Shown here: positions 1 to 7,994 of the stretch, piece after piece
How the letters are laid out: the number at the start of each line of letters is the position of its first letter
Numbering within the stretch: position 1 is the first letter of the stretch
Source of the DNA: JAAAPF01 sp046541805
Lineage (GTDB): Bacteria > Pseudomonadota > Alphaproteobacteria > Geminicoccales > Geminicoccaceae
Length of the DNA stretch: 9,459 nt
NCBI GenBank assembly: GCA_046541805.1
Contig: JBKHCM010000127.1
Coordinates: 1 to 9,459, forward strand
Direction of reading: 5' to 3'
The notes under the pieces: generated by a model
Told to the model about the DNA's origin: nothing
Seen by the model: only the letters and a program-made list of their open reading frames with translations
Databases searched by the model: none
Program-made: the position numbers and the translations under genes

Positions 1-2
1 CC

Positions 3-224
3 GCCGCCGGCTTCGCCGGCACGCTCGCGGTCGAGGGCGCCGACGGGCTGGCGCCGGGTGACGCCGTCGTGCGCTGGCCCGCCGGCGAGGCGACGCGCCG
101 GCTCGCCGACCGCATCGACGACGCCGTCCGTCTGTGCGCGGGCTGGCTCGCCGAGCGCAAGGCGAGCGCGGCCGCGGATTCATCTGCGACCACGACGATC
201 ACGGAGGCATCCGATGAGCACTGA
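3..224 (+). CDS. fliH: Flagellar assembly protein FliH, C-terminal end (5' truncated by window)
   Basis: The open frame from the window edge to TGA 222-224 gives 73 residues that look like the C-terminal end of FliH. A segment GLAPGDAVVRWPAGEA is followed by an amphipathic helix (ADRIDDAVRLCAGWL), which resembles the usual FliH ending in which a GD-x-V/L-x-W-x-G turn precedes the last helix. In the family, FliH binds and restrains the export ATPase FliI in the cytoplasm and helps dock it at the export gate and C-ring. Its last codons overlap the start of fliN by 11 bases, which suggests translational coupling in one flagellar operon. The last ~20 residues (AAADSSATTTITEASDEH) are low-complexity and probably unstructured. 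The family call rests mainly on this short C-terminal pattern plus the flagellar neighbours. Confidence 0.72.
   Translation, partial: AAGFAGTLAVEGADGLAPGDAVVRWPAGEATRRLADRIDDAVRLCAGWLAERKASAAADSSATTTITEASDEH
203..207 (+). promoter_or_regulatory. Ribosome binding site of fliN
   Basis: GGAGG lies six bases upstream of ATG 214 and inside the fliH coding end. It decides the fliN start: the same frame is open further upstream, but that upstream part is out of frame with fliH and is not FliN-like. Confidence 0.7.
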
Positions 225-540
225 CGAAGGCGCGCTGGAGACCGCGGACGGCGGCGCCGCGGCGGCGAAGCCCGCCGGCGGCGGCGAGGCGCCGACGGAT
301 CTGGCCGCGGTCTACGACGTCCCGGTCCAGCTGTCGGCGGTGCTGGGTCGGACCTCGATGCCGGTGAGCCAGCTCCTGCGGCTCGGCCGCGGCGCGGTGG
401 TCGAACTCGACCGCAAGGTCGGCGAGCCGATCGACATCTACGTCAACAACCGGCTCGTCGCCCGCGGCGAGGTCATCGTCGACGACGGCCATCTGTCGGT
501 GACGATGACCGAGATCATCAAGAGCGAGCAACAGAACTGA
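214..540 (+). CDS. fliN: Flagellar motor switch protein FliN
   Basis: This 108-residue protein has the size and layout of a short FliN. A low-complexity Ala/Gly-rich N-terminus (about 1-28) is followed by a single SpoA/FliN C-terminal domain (about 31-103). The domain shows the typical run VYDVPVQLSAVLGRT, then the helix MPVSQLLRLGRGAVVELDR and the strands IDIYVNNRLVARGEVIV and HLSVTMTEI. FliN forms the base of the cytoplasmic C-ring with FliM and FliG and acts in torque switching and in docking of the FliH/FliI export complex. ATG 214 is chosen because a GGAGG sits six bases upstream and the domain begins shortly after it. It overlaps the fliH end by 11 bases and is followed 14 bases later by flbD, so co-transcription is expected. 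Confidence 0.95.
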   Translation: MSTDEGALETADGGAAAAKPAGGGEAPTDLAAVYDVPVQLSAVLGRTSMPVSQLLRLGRGAVVELDRKVGEPIDIYVNNRLVARGEVIVDDGHLSVTMTEIIKSEQQN

Positions 541-554
541 GCGGGACCGGCACG

Positions 555-1871
<1,317 letters not shown>

Positions 1872-1876
1872 GCGCC

Positions 1877-4003
1877 ATGGCCACCGCCGCCCCACCCGCG
1901 GCCCCGCCGGGCCAGCTCCAGAGCTGGCTCAAGCGCCTGACCGGTCAGCGCGACATCCTTTTGGCCCTCGGCGTCATCGGCATCCTGATCGTCTTGATCC
2001 TGCCGATGCCGAGCGTCGTGCTCGATTTGCTCTTGGCGATGTCGATCGGCTTCGCGGTGATGGTGCTGTTCACCTCGCTCTTCATCGAGGAGCCGCTGGA
2101 CTTCTCCAGCTTTCCGACCGTGCTGCTCTTGGCGACGATGCTGCGGCTGTCGCTCAACCTGGCCTCGACCCGCCTCATCCTGGCGAACGGCCACGAGGGC
2201 TCGGACGCCGCCGGCCACGTCATCGAGGCCTTCGGCGGCTTCGTCATGCAGGGCAACTTCGTCATCGGGATGATCGTCTTCGTCATCCTGGTGATCGTGA
2301 ACTTCGTCGTCATCACCAAGGGCTCGGGGCGCATCGCCGAGGTGGCGGCGCGGTTCTCCCTCGACGCCATGCCCGGCAAGCAGATGGCGATCGACGCCGA
2401 CCTCTCCGCCGGCCTCATCGACGAGGACGAGGCGCGCCGCCGCCGCACCCACCTCGAGGAGGAGAGCGCCTTCTTCGGCGCGATGGACGGTGCCGCCAAG
2501 TTCGTCCGCGGCGACGCCATCGCCGGCATCCTGATCACCGCCATCAACCTCGTCGGCGGGCTGATCATCGGCGTCGGCCAGATGGGCATCACCGTGGGCG
2601 AGGCGGCGCAGACCTACACGCTGTTGACCGTCGGCGACGGGCTGGTCTCGCAGATCCCGGCGCTGATCGTCTCCACCGCCGCCGGCCTGCTGGTCTCCAA
2701 GGCCGGTGTCGGCGGCCGGGTGGACGCGGCGCTGGTGCGCCAGTTCGGCGCCAACCCGCGCACCTTCCAGGTCACCGCCGGCCTGCTCGCGAGCCTGGCG
2801 CTCCTGCCCGGCCTGCCGGTCGTGCCTTTCCTCTCGCTCGCCGCGGTGAGCGCCACCATCGCCTGGGTGCAACGCCGCCAACGCCTGGCCGAGGCGGCGC
2901 CCGGCGCCGGCGGCGCCCTCGCCAAGGCCGCGGCCGGCGGCGAGGCGGAGGCGACGCCGGCCGAGGAGTCGATCAGCCAGACGCTGCAGATGGACACGCT
3001 CCGGCTCGAGCTCGGCTACGGCCTGTTGCCGCTCATCAAGTCGGGCGACGCGCCGGGCCTGCCCGATCAGGTCAAGGCGCTCAGGCGTCAGCTCGCCCAG
3101 GAGCTCGGCTTCCTGATGCCGCCGGTGCGCATCCAGGACAACCTGCAGTTGCCTGCGAACACCTATGTCGTGCGACTCAAGGAGACCGAGACCGCCCGTG
3201 GCGAGGTCCGACCCGCGATGCTGATGGTGATGGACCCGCAGGGTCGCCCGATCCAGCTGCCCGGCGAGGCCACCAAGGAGCCCACCTTCGGCCTCGACGC
3301 CCACTGGATCGGCCGCCAGCTCAAGGACGCCGCGCAGCACCAGGGCCTCACCATCGTCGAGCCGGCGACGGTGGTGACCACGCACCTGACCGAGGTCGTC
3401 AAGGAAAACCTGCCCGATCTGTTGAGCTACGCCCTCACCCAGCAGCTCCTGGCGGAGCTCGACGAGCCCTATCAGCGGCTTTTGGGCGATCTGGTGCCGG
3501 CGAAGCTCACCACCGGCGGCATCCAGCGGGTGCTGCAGGGGCTCTTGGCCGAGCGCGTCTCGATCCGCGACCTGCCGTTGATCCTCGAGGCCCTCGGCGA
3601 CGTCGCCGGCTCGATCCAGAGCCCGACCGTCCTGATCGAGTACGTCCGCGGCCGGCTGGCGCGACAGATCTCGCAGGACGCCACCTCCGAGGCCGGCTAC
3701 ATCCCGATCCTCGCGCTCTCGCCACAGTGGGAGCAGGCCTTCCACGACGCGCTGGTCGACCAAGGCGGCGGCGGCGACCGCCAGCTCGCGATGGCGCCCT
3801 CGGAGCTGCAGCGCTTCGTCGGCGACGTCCGCGACCGCTTCGAGGAGCAGGCGCAGAAGGGCGAGCTGCCGGTCCTGGTCACGACGCCCACCCTGCGCCC
3901 CTACGTCCGCGCGATGGTCGAGCGCTTCCGCCCGGCGACCGTGGTGCTCTCGCAGAACGAGATCCACCCGAAATCCCGCATCCGCACGCTCGGCCAGGTC
4001 TGA
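1877..4003 (+). CDS. flhA: Flagellar biosynthesis/export gate protein FlhA
   Basis: This 708-residue protein is full length for FlhA. The N-terminal half is the membrane domain, with hydrophobic segments from about 26-44, 47-70, 125-147, 211-232, 247-273 and 299-331. It includes the family signature around MLRLSLNLASTRLIL (88-102). The conserved cytoplasmic loop around 148-205 follows (ITKGSGRIAEVAARF, then MPGKQMAIDADLSAGLID). An Ala/Gly-rich linker (about 336-362) leads to the soluble C-terminal domain (about 365-708) that forms the nonameric ring receiving export chaperones and substrates. FlhA is the main gate subunit of the flagellar type III export apparatus in the inner membrane. CGGAG at 1863-1867 is a ribosome site nine bases before ATG 1877, inside the end of flbD. 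No damage is seen. Virulence type III homologues are excluded by the flagellar context. Confidence 0.97.
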   Translation: MATAAPPAAPPGQLQSWLKRLTGQRDILLALGVIGILIVLILPMPSVVLDLLLAMSIGFAVMVLFTSLFIEEPLDFSSFPTVLLLATMLRLSLNLASTRLILANGHEGSDAAGHVIEAFGGFVMQGNFVIGMIVFVILVIVNFVVITKGSGRIAEVAARFSLDAMPGKQMAIDADLSAGLIDEDEARRRRTHLEEESAFFGAMDGAAKFVRGDAIAGILITAINLVGGLIIGVGQMGITVGEAAQTYTLLTVGDGLVSQIPALIVSTAAGLLVSKAGVGGRVDAALVRQFGANPRTFQVTAGLLASLALLPGLPVVPFLSLAAVSATIAWVQRRQRLAEAAPGAGGALAKAAAGGEAEATPAEESISQTLQMDTLRLELGYGLLPLIKSGDAPGLPDQVKALRRQLAQELGFLMPPVRIQDNLQLPANTYVVRLKETETARGEVRPAMLMVMDPQGRPIQLPGEATKEPTFGLDAHWIGRQLKDAAQHQGLTIVEPATVVTTHLTEVVKENLPDLLSYALTQQLLAELDEPYQRLLGDLVPAKLTTGGIQRVLQGLLAERVSIRDLPLILEALGDVAGSIQSPTVLIEYVRGRLARQISQDATSEAGYIPILALSPQWEQAFHDALVDQGGGGDRQLAMAPSELQRFVGDVRDRFEEQAQKGELPVLVTTPTLRPYVRAMVERFRPATVVLSQNEIHPKSRIRTLGQV

Positions 4004-4035
4004 GGGACGGGGTTGCCGGTCAAGCGCGTTTTCAA

Positions 4036-4368
4036 CGGAGGTTGGTCCCGGATGATGGCGGCGAGGATGGTGAGGAGCTTTCGGATGATGGCGGCGAGGG
4101 CGGTCTTGGCCGGCCGATCCCGCACCCGGGCGAAGGCAGGGATCGGGGCCCGATCGACGACGGCGAGCGGCAGCCCGGCACCGGCGAGCCCGGCCGCCAC
4201 CTCGACCGCGAAGCCGCCTTTGGCTTCGCGCACGATCCGCGCCGGCCTCGTCGCCCGTCGTCGTTGCGGCACCGCGGCGATCCTTGCGCCATCAAGGGAA
4301 ACCCTGACGCGTTCGCCCGACGGCCGCAGCTCGACGTCGCGCCGATCCTTAAAGACTTGGGCGCGGAC
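4036..4368 (-). mobile_element. Decayed, internally deleted IS110-family transposase remnant
   Basis: Read on the - strand this stretch is uninterrupted and resembles both ends of an IS110-type transposase joined together. The N-terminal part runs VFKDRRDVELRPSGERV, then VREAKGGFAVEVAAGLAGAG, then LPLAVVDRAPIPAFARV and RPAKT. This fits the family's pattern around K-x-x-LDVAL-RPSGE, LEATGGYE, GLPVAVVNPRQ-x-x-FARA and LAKTD. It is followed immediately by ALAAIIRKLLTILAAIIRD, which resembles the family C-terminus (MRKLLTILNAMLRD). The central part, including the Ser-containing Tnp_20 core, is missing. The first catalytic Asp (in GIDVSK) appears to be Gln, so the product cannot be active. It has no credible start of its own and fills most of the gap between flhA and flhF. 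The match is from memory of the family pattern. Element boundaries, terminal repeats and target duplications were not identifiable. Confidence 0.68.
4049..4099. repeat. 18-bp direct repeat, two copies 33 bp apart
   Basis: CGGATGATGGCGGCGAGG occurs at 4049-4066 and again at 4082-4099. On the - strand the two copies encode the two LAAIIR units of the IS110-like C-terminal helix (LAAIIRKLLTILAAIIRD). The repeat may therefore be partly an echo of protein-level pseudo-symmetry, sharpened to identity, rather than a binding site. Confidence 0.6.
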
Positions 4369-4531
4369 GGGCACGTCACCCTGCCGCGTCACGTCCGTGG
4401 CCCGCGCTTGCGACGCCGGGCTCGCGACGCGGCCCGAGCGACCGTTGAAGGTCGCGGACGTGCTCGCGAACGGGGCGCCGCACGTGGAGCCGGGCTCGAT
4501 CACCCCAGCCGCGCGCGGGCTCCCGTCCGCC

Positions 4532-4561
4532 GCCGGCCTCGCCCTACCGGGCGAGGCCGGC
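4532..4561. repeat. Perfect 13-bp inverted repeat (hairpin) upstream of flhF
   Basis: GCCGGCCTCGCCC (4532-4544), a TACC loop and the exact reverse complement (4549-4561) form a very strong stem ending 18 bases before the preferred flhF start. There is no T-run on either side, so it is not a standard intrinsic terminator on either strand. It could be an mRNA structure limiting flhF expression, a protective 3' end after processing, or the remains of a mobile-element end linked to the neighbouring IS110 remnant. Which of these is right cannot be told from the sequence. Confidence 0.6.
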
Positions 4562-4579
4562 AACTGAGAGATGCAAGCC

Positions 4580-5512
4580 ATGCAGATCCGCACCTTCGAC
4601 GCGCTGAACCTGAGCGAGGCCCAGTCGCTCGTGCGGGCGAGCCTCGGCGACGAGGCGCTCGTCCTCTCGACCGAGCCCACCGCCGGCGGCATCCGCATCA
4701 CCGCCGCGATCGAGCCCGAGCACGACCTCGGCGAGCTCCTGCGCGCCGCCGAGACCGCCCCGGACCCCCGCCTCGGCGCCGTCTTGAGCTTTCACGGCGT
4801 GCCGGCGGGACTGCGCACCCAGCTCGCCCGCGACGCCCTCGGCGCGGAGCTCGAGCCGGCCCTCACCCACGCGCTCGAGCCGCGCCTGCACGCGGCACCC
4901 GCCAGCGAGCGCCGGCTCTTCCTCGGCCTGCCGGGGCACGGCAAGACGCTCGCGAGCGCGCGACTCGCGCGGCGCCTCGCCGCCGCCGGCACGCCCCCGC
5001 GAGTGGTCGTGGTCGAGGCCCCGAACGATCCGGCCGACGCTCGCCTCGAGGCTTGGCTCGCGCCGAGCGGCCTTGCCGTGCGCAAGGTCTCGAGCCCGGG
5101 CGGGCTGGCCGAGGCGGCCGCCGTCCCCGGCCCGCTCGTCGTCGACGCGCCGGGCATCTCGCCGGCGAGCTCGCTGGGCGCGGCGCGGCTGCGCGCGCTG
5201 ATCGAGGCGGCCGGCGACGTCACGGCGACGCTGGTGACGAGCGCCGAGGGCGCGCCCGTGGACCTCCTGGAGACGGCGGCCGACTTCTTGACCCTCGGCT
5301 GCCGCGCGGTGTTGCCGACCAAGCTCGACCTGGCGCGGCGCTACGGCGGGCTGGTGGCGCTCGCCTGCGGCGGCGTCGGCCTCTTGCCCGCCAGCGTCTC
5401 CGGCCGGGTCGACGACGCGCCCGCGGTGCTCAAGGCCGCCGGGCTCGCCCGCCTGCTCGTCCACCGCTTCGAGACCCAGCAAGCCGAGACCCTGAAGGCG
5501 CACGCAGCATGA
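4580..5512 (+). CDS. flhF: Flagellar biosynthesis SRP-type GTPase FlhF
   Basis: The 310-residue product starts MQIRTFDALN-LSEAQSLVRASLGDEALVLST, which fits the typical FlhF N-terminus (M-x-x-RTF then a helix and ELG-DA-ILST). A variable region (about 40-110) leads to an SRP-like NG domain with P-loop GLPGHGKT (116-123), the G3-like DAPG (189-192), G4 TKLD (247-250) and a closing GGVGLLPASV loop (264-273). FlhF sits at the cell pole, recruits the first flagellar basal-body components and is paired with the ATPase FlhG. The usual SRP-GTPase motif II (TDTxRxGA) is not recognisable; VVVEAPNDPADARLEAW (142-158) stands in its place, so GTP hydrolysis may be altered. Two in-frame ATGs exist, 4571 and 4580. 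I prefer 4580 because GAGAG (4566-4570) is then nine bases upstream and the protein begins at the conserved MxIRTF; 4571 adds MQA. Confidence 0.88.
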   Translation: MQIRTFDALNLSEAQSLVRASLGDEALVLSTEPTAGGIRITAAIEPEHDLGELLRAAETAPDPRLGAVLSFHGVPAGLRTQLARDALGAELEPALTHALEPRLHAAPASERRLFLGLPGHGKTLASARLARRLAAAGTPPRVVVVEAPNDPADARLEAWLAPSGLAVRKVSSPGGLAEAAAVPGPLVVDAPGISPASSLGAARLRALIEAAGDVTATLVTSAEGAPVDLLETAADFLTLGCRAVLPTKLDLARRYGGLVALACGGVGLLPASVSGRVDDAPAVLKAAGLARLLVHRFETQQAETLKAHAA

Positions 5513-6274
5513 CCGGCATCATCACCGTGGCCTCGGGCAAGGGCGGGACCGGCAAGACCTGGCTCGCGGCCAGCCTCGCCCAGGCGCTGGCGCGCGGCTG
5601 TCGGGTGCTCTAGGTCGATGCCGACTGGGGGCTCGCCAACGCCGACGTCCAACTCGGCACGATGGCCTCGGTCGACCTGCCGGTGGACGGCTCGGTCGAC
5701 GCCTTGGCATGGTGCATCAAGCCGCTCGGCGCGACCGGCGTGCAGCTGCTGGCGAGCGCGTCGGGCAGCGGGCGGCTCGCCGATCTCGACGCGCGGACGC
5801 GGCTCGAGCTCGCCGACAAGGTCGCCGCCCTCGCTCACGCCTACGACTGGACGGTGATCGACCTCGCCGGCGGCGCGGAGCGCGCCTTGCGCGACGGGTG
5901 GCGGCTCGGGCGCCGGCGCCTGCTGGTCGTCACCCCCGATCCGGCGGCCCTCACCGACGCTTACGCCTTTTTGAAGCTGGCCCAGGGCGACGGCGACGCC
6001 CGCCGTGCCGAGCGACCCGCTCAGCCGAATTTTCAGACCTCAGGATGCACTACCGCGCGCGGTCGCCCACTTCCTGCGTCTGCCGCTCGCGACGCGCGGC
6101 GTGATCCTCGAGGACCCGCGCGTCAGCGCCGCCATCCGCGCGCAAACGCCCTTTCTCGCCCGCTATCCGGGCAGTGCGACGGCGCTCATGCTCGAGCACC
6201 TCGCCCGCGGCTTCACCCGCGCTCAAAAGCCGAGGGCGCAGCCGTCCTTGCGGCCGTCGGAGCCGGCGATGTAG
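5509..6274 (+). pseudogene. flhG: Broken flhG (MinD/FleN-like flagellar number ATPase)
   Basis: Translation begins at ATG 5509, overlapping the flhF stop as ATGA. It reads MTGIITVASGKGGTGKTWLA with a perfect deviant Walker A (residues 9-17), then meets TAG 5611-5613 at codon 35. Directly after the stop the same frame resumes VDADWGLANADVQLG, the expected continuation of ...VLLVDADLGLAN. It goes on through VIDLAGG and LVVTPDPAALTDAYAFLKLA to about 5990. The C-terminal match continues in a different frame, about 6035-6222 (FLRLPLATRGVILEDPRV, then AIRAQTPFLARYPGS). The middle segment expected to contain the ..VNQA..EG.. strand and helix is absent, so a deletion with frameshift seems to have occurred. 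This shifted frame ends at 6272-6274, inside the 3' end of the convergent gamma-glutamyltransferase gene. FlhG normally restrains FlhF and limits the number of polar flagella. The two lesions together argue for a pseudogene rather than one sequencing error. Confidence 0.82.
5611..5613 (+). other. In-frame amber codon at codon 35 of flhG
   Basis: TAG sits between GTGCTC and GTCGATGCC, where MinD/FlhG proteins usually have Leu or Phe before VDAD. A single T-to-A change from TTG (Leu) would create it. The flanking coding sequence is conserved on both sides and in the same frame. Confidence 0.85.
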
Positions 6275-7818
6275 CCGCCCGGCAGCCGCGCGATGAGCTG
6301 CGCTCCGCCGAAGCCGAAGGCGGCGTCGGGCGGCTCCACGGTGATCGCGTGACCCAGGGCTTCAAGGCCCTGGTAGACCTCGGGCGCGAAGCCGACCTCC
6401 ATGGCCACACCGCGCCCGCCGGTCACGCGCCATCTGGGCGCGTCGCTCGCGGCCTGCGGGTTCTGGCCCCAGAGCTGCGTCCAGAGCACCATCTGGACGT
6501 GGCCTTGAGCCTGCATCGGCCCGCCCATGACGCCGAAGCTCATCACCGGCGCGCCGGCGCCGTCGCGGAAAAAGGCCGGGATGATGGTGTGGAACGGGCG
6601 CTTGTTCGGGCCGACCTCGTTGGGGTGGCCGGCCTCCAGGGTGAAGCCGGCGCCGCGGTTCTGCAGCGAGACGCCGGTCGTGGGCACGACCACGCCCGAG
6701 CCGAAGCCCATGTAGTTGGACTGGATGAAGGAGACCATCATGCCGCTCGCGTCGGCGGCGGTGAGGTAGACCGTGCCGCCCGGCTTGGGGGCGCCGGCGC
6801 CGGGATCGTTGGCGCGGGCGGGGTCGATCTGGCGGGCGCGCTCGGCGAGATAGTCCGCCGCCAGGAGATCGGCGGGCGCCACGCGCATCGACGCGGGGTC
6901 GCCGACATGCGCGTCGAGGTCGGCCATCGCCAGCTTCATCGCCTCGATCTGGAGATGCAGCGCGCGCACGCCGTCGGGTGCGTGGTCGCCGAGGTCCGTG
7001 TGCGCGAGCAGGCCGAGCGCGATCTGGGCGGCGATGCCCTGGCCGTTGGGCGGGATCTCGCAGAGCCGGCCGCCGAGGGCGGTGTGCTCGAGCGGTTCCA
7101 CCCAATCCGCCCCGTGCGCCTCCAGATCGCCGAGGGTGAGCCCGCCGCCGTGGCGCTGGACCCAATCCACCGTCGCCTTGGCGATGTCGCCCCGGTAGAA
7201 CGCCTCGCCCGCCGTCGCCGCGATCGCCTCGAGCGTCGCCGCCATCGCCGGGGCGCGGAAGACTTCGCCCACCGCCGGCGCGCGCCCCGCGGGCAGAAAG
7301 GTGGCGGCGAAGCCCGGCTCGGCGGCGAGGCGGTCGGCGGCGCGCGCCCACAAGGCGCCGACCACGGGCGAGACGTGCCAACCGTCGCGGGCGTAGCGGA
7401 TCGCCGCCGCGAACAGATCGCCGAAGGGCAGCCGCCCGAAGCGCCGGCTCGCCGCGACCCAGGCCGAGACCGCCCCCGGCACGGTGACGCTGTCGGCGCC
7501 CAGGACCGGCATGGTCTTGCGCCCGGCGAAGCGCGCGGGCGTCCAGGCCCCGGGCGCGCGGCCCGACGCGTTGAGGCCGTGGAGCTCCGTGCCGTCCCAG
7601 ATCAACGCGAAGGCGTCCGCGCCGAGGCCGTTGCCCGAGGGCTCGACCACGGTGAGGGTGATCGCCGCGGCGAGGGCCGCGTCGATCGCGTTGCCGCCGT
7701 CGGCGAGCGCCTGCAGCCCCGCCTGCGCCGCCAGCGGCTGTGAGGTGGCGACGACGTTCTGGGCGAGCACCGGCGAGCGGCGCGTGGCATAGGGTTGGCG
7801 CGGATCGACGACCGCCAT
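6223..7818 (-). CDS. Gamma-glutamyltransferase, YwrD-type, cytoplasmic
   Basis: This is a 531-residue Ntn-hydrolase of the gamma-glutamyltransferase family. The N-terminal part shows VVATSQPLAAQAGLQALADGG-NAIDAALA (23-50) and VVEPSGNGLGADAF (57-70). The predicted autocleavage and nucleophile site is Thr349 in KPGGTVYLTAAD. It is followed by SFIQSNYMGFGSGVVVP (363-379) and VSLQNRGAGF (383-392), then GVMGGPMQAQGH (429-440), which supplies the oxyanion glycines. These motifs fit the YwrD-like branch better than the periplasmic Ggt of E. coli. No signal peptide is present, so action on gamma-glutamyl compounds (glutathione or related substrates) in the cytoplasm is inferred. ATG 7818 is chosen for the ribosome site AGAGGT five bases upstream and the start of similarity. 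The open frame extends 52 codons further upstream without family features. The gene is convergent with broken flhG and divergent from the methyltransferase operon. Confidence 0.9.
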   Translation of the reverse strand: MAVVDPRQPYATRRSPVLAQNVVATSQPLAAQAGLQALADGGNAIDAALAAAITLTVVEPSGNGLGADAFALIWDGTELHGLNASGRAPGAWTPARFAGRKTMPVLGADSVTVPGAVSAWVAASRRFGRLPFGDLFAAAIRYARDGWHVSPVVGALWARAADRLAAEPGFAATFLPAGRAPAVGEVFRAPAMAATLEAIAATAGEAFYRGDIAKATVDWVQRHGGGLTLGDLEAHGADWVEPLEHTALGGRLCEIPPNGQGIAAQIALGLLAHTDLGDHAPDGVRALHLQIEAMKLAMADLDAHVGDPASMRVAPADLLAADYLAERARQIDPARANDPGAGAPKPGGTVYLTAADASGMMVSFIQSNYMGFGSGVVVPTTGVSLQNRGAGFTLEAGHPNEVGPNKRPFHTIIPAFFRDGAGAPVMSFGVMGGPMQAQGHVQMVLWTQLWGQNPQAASDAPRWRVTGGRGVAMEVGFAPEVYQGLEALGHAITVEPPDAAFGFGGAQLIARLPGGYIAGSDGRKDGCALGF

Positions 7819-7823
7819 GGAAC

Positions 7824-7829
7824 ACCTCT
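7824..7829 (-). promoter_or_regulatory. Ribosome binding site of the gamma-glutamyltransferase gene
   Basis: AGAGGT on the - strand, five bases before ATG 7818, selects this start over upstream candidates in the same frame. Confidence 0.6.
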
Positions 7830-7847
7830 TGCGGACACGTGTGCGCC

Positions 7848-7876
7848 GGCATAGCGCGTCGCTGCGGCGCACCCAA
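7848..7876 (-). promoter_or_regulatory. Possible weak promoter for the gamma-glutamyltransferase gene
   Basis: On the - strand, TTGGGT (7871-7876) and TATGCC (7848-7853) are separated by exactly 17 bases and would start transcription about 20-25 bases before the start codon. Each box matches only three of six sigma-70 consensus bases, so this is a weak call. Confidence 0.25.
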
Positions 7877-7887
7877 GCGCCCGCAGC

Positions 7888-7903
7888 TGTGACGGACGTC
7901 ACC
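7888..7903. promoter_or_regulatory. Crp/Fnr-like operator in the divergent intergenic region
   Basis: TGTGACGGACGTCACC matches TGTGA-N6-TCACA at nine of ten defined positions and contains the perfect arms GTGACG/CGTCAC around GA. It lies in the 176-bp region between two divergent genes, just upstream of the possible -35 box of the gamma-glutamyltransferase gene. A Crp-family regulator could act on one or both genes. No regulator is encoded nearby, so this is a sequence-based suggestion. Confidence 0.4.
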
Positions 7904-7984
7904 GCCGGCCGGCGAGCGGGCCGCCAGCCTCGGCGCGCGGGCGTCATTGACGGTGGCGCGCGCGGTGGGCACACCGCAGCGTGT

Positions 7985-7988
7985 TGGA
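7985..7988 (+). promoter_or_regulatory. Ribosome binding site of the methyltransferase gene
   Basis: GGAG six bases before ATG 7995 supports that start over the in-frame TTG at 7947, whose extra residues (TVARAVGTPQRVGDA) show no family character. Confidence 0.55.
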
Positions 7989-7994
7989 GATGCG

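Noticed and set aside
4013..4567. A + strand frame of 184 codons between flhA and flhF
   Set aside because: It has no recognisable domain and an Arg/Ala/Ser-rich composition. It is antisense to the IS110-like remnant, which makes better protein sense.
5704..5720. TTGGCATGGTGCATC resembling a sigma-54 promoter
   Set aside because: The GG and GC elements are spaced incorrectly for a -24/-12 promoter, and it lies inside flhG coding sequence.
5662..7743. A long + strand frame continuing from inside flhG across the gamma-glutamyltransferase gene
   Set aside because: Only its first ~110 residues are the flhG remainder after the TAG. The rest is antisense to a clear gamma-glutamyltransferase. ATG 5662 is not a credible restart because the product would lack the Walker A motif.
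7835..7842. ACACGTGT, an 8-bp palindrome near the gamma-glutamyltransferase start
   Set aside because: It is too short to call as an operator and has no second copy or known match in this context.
7819..7974. A 52-codon N-terminal extension of the gamma-glutamyltransferase
   Set aside because: The extension is Arg/Ala/Pro-rich with no signal peptide or family features, and a good ribosome site precedes ATG 7818.
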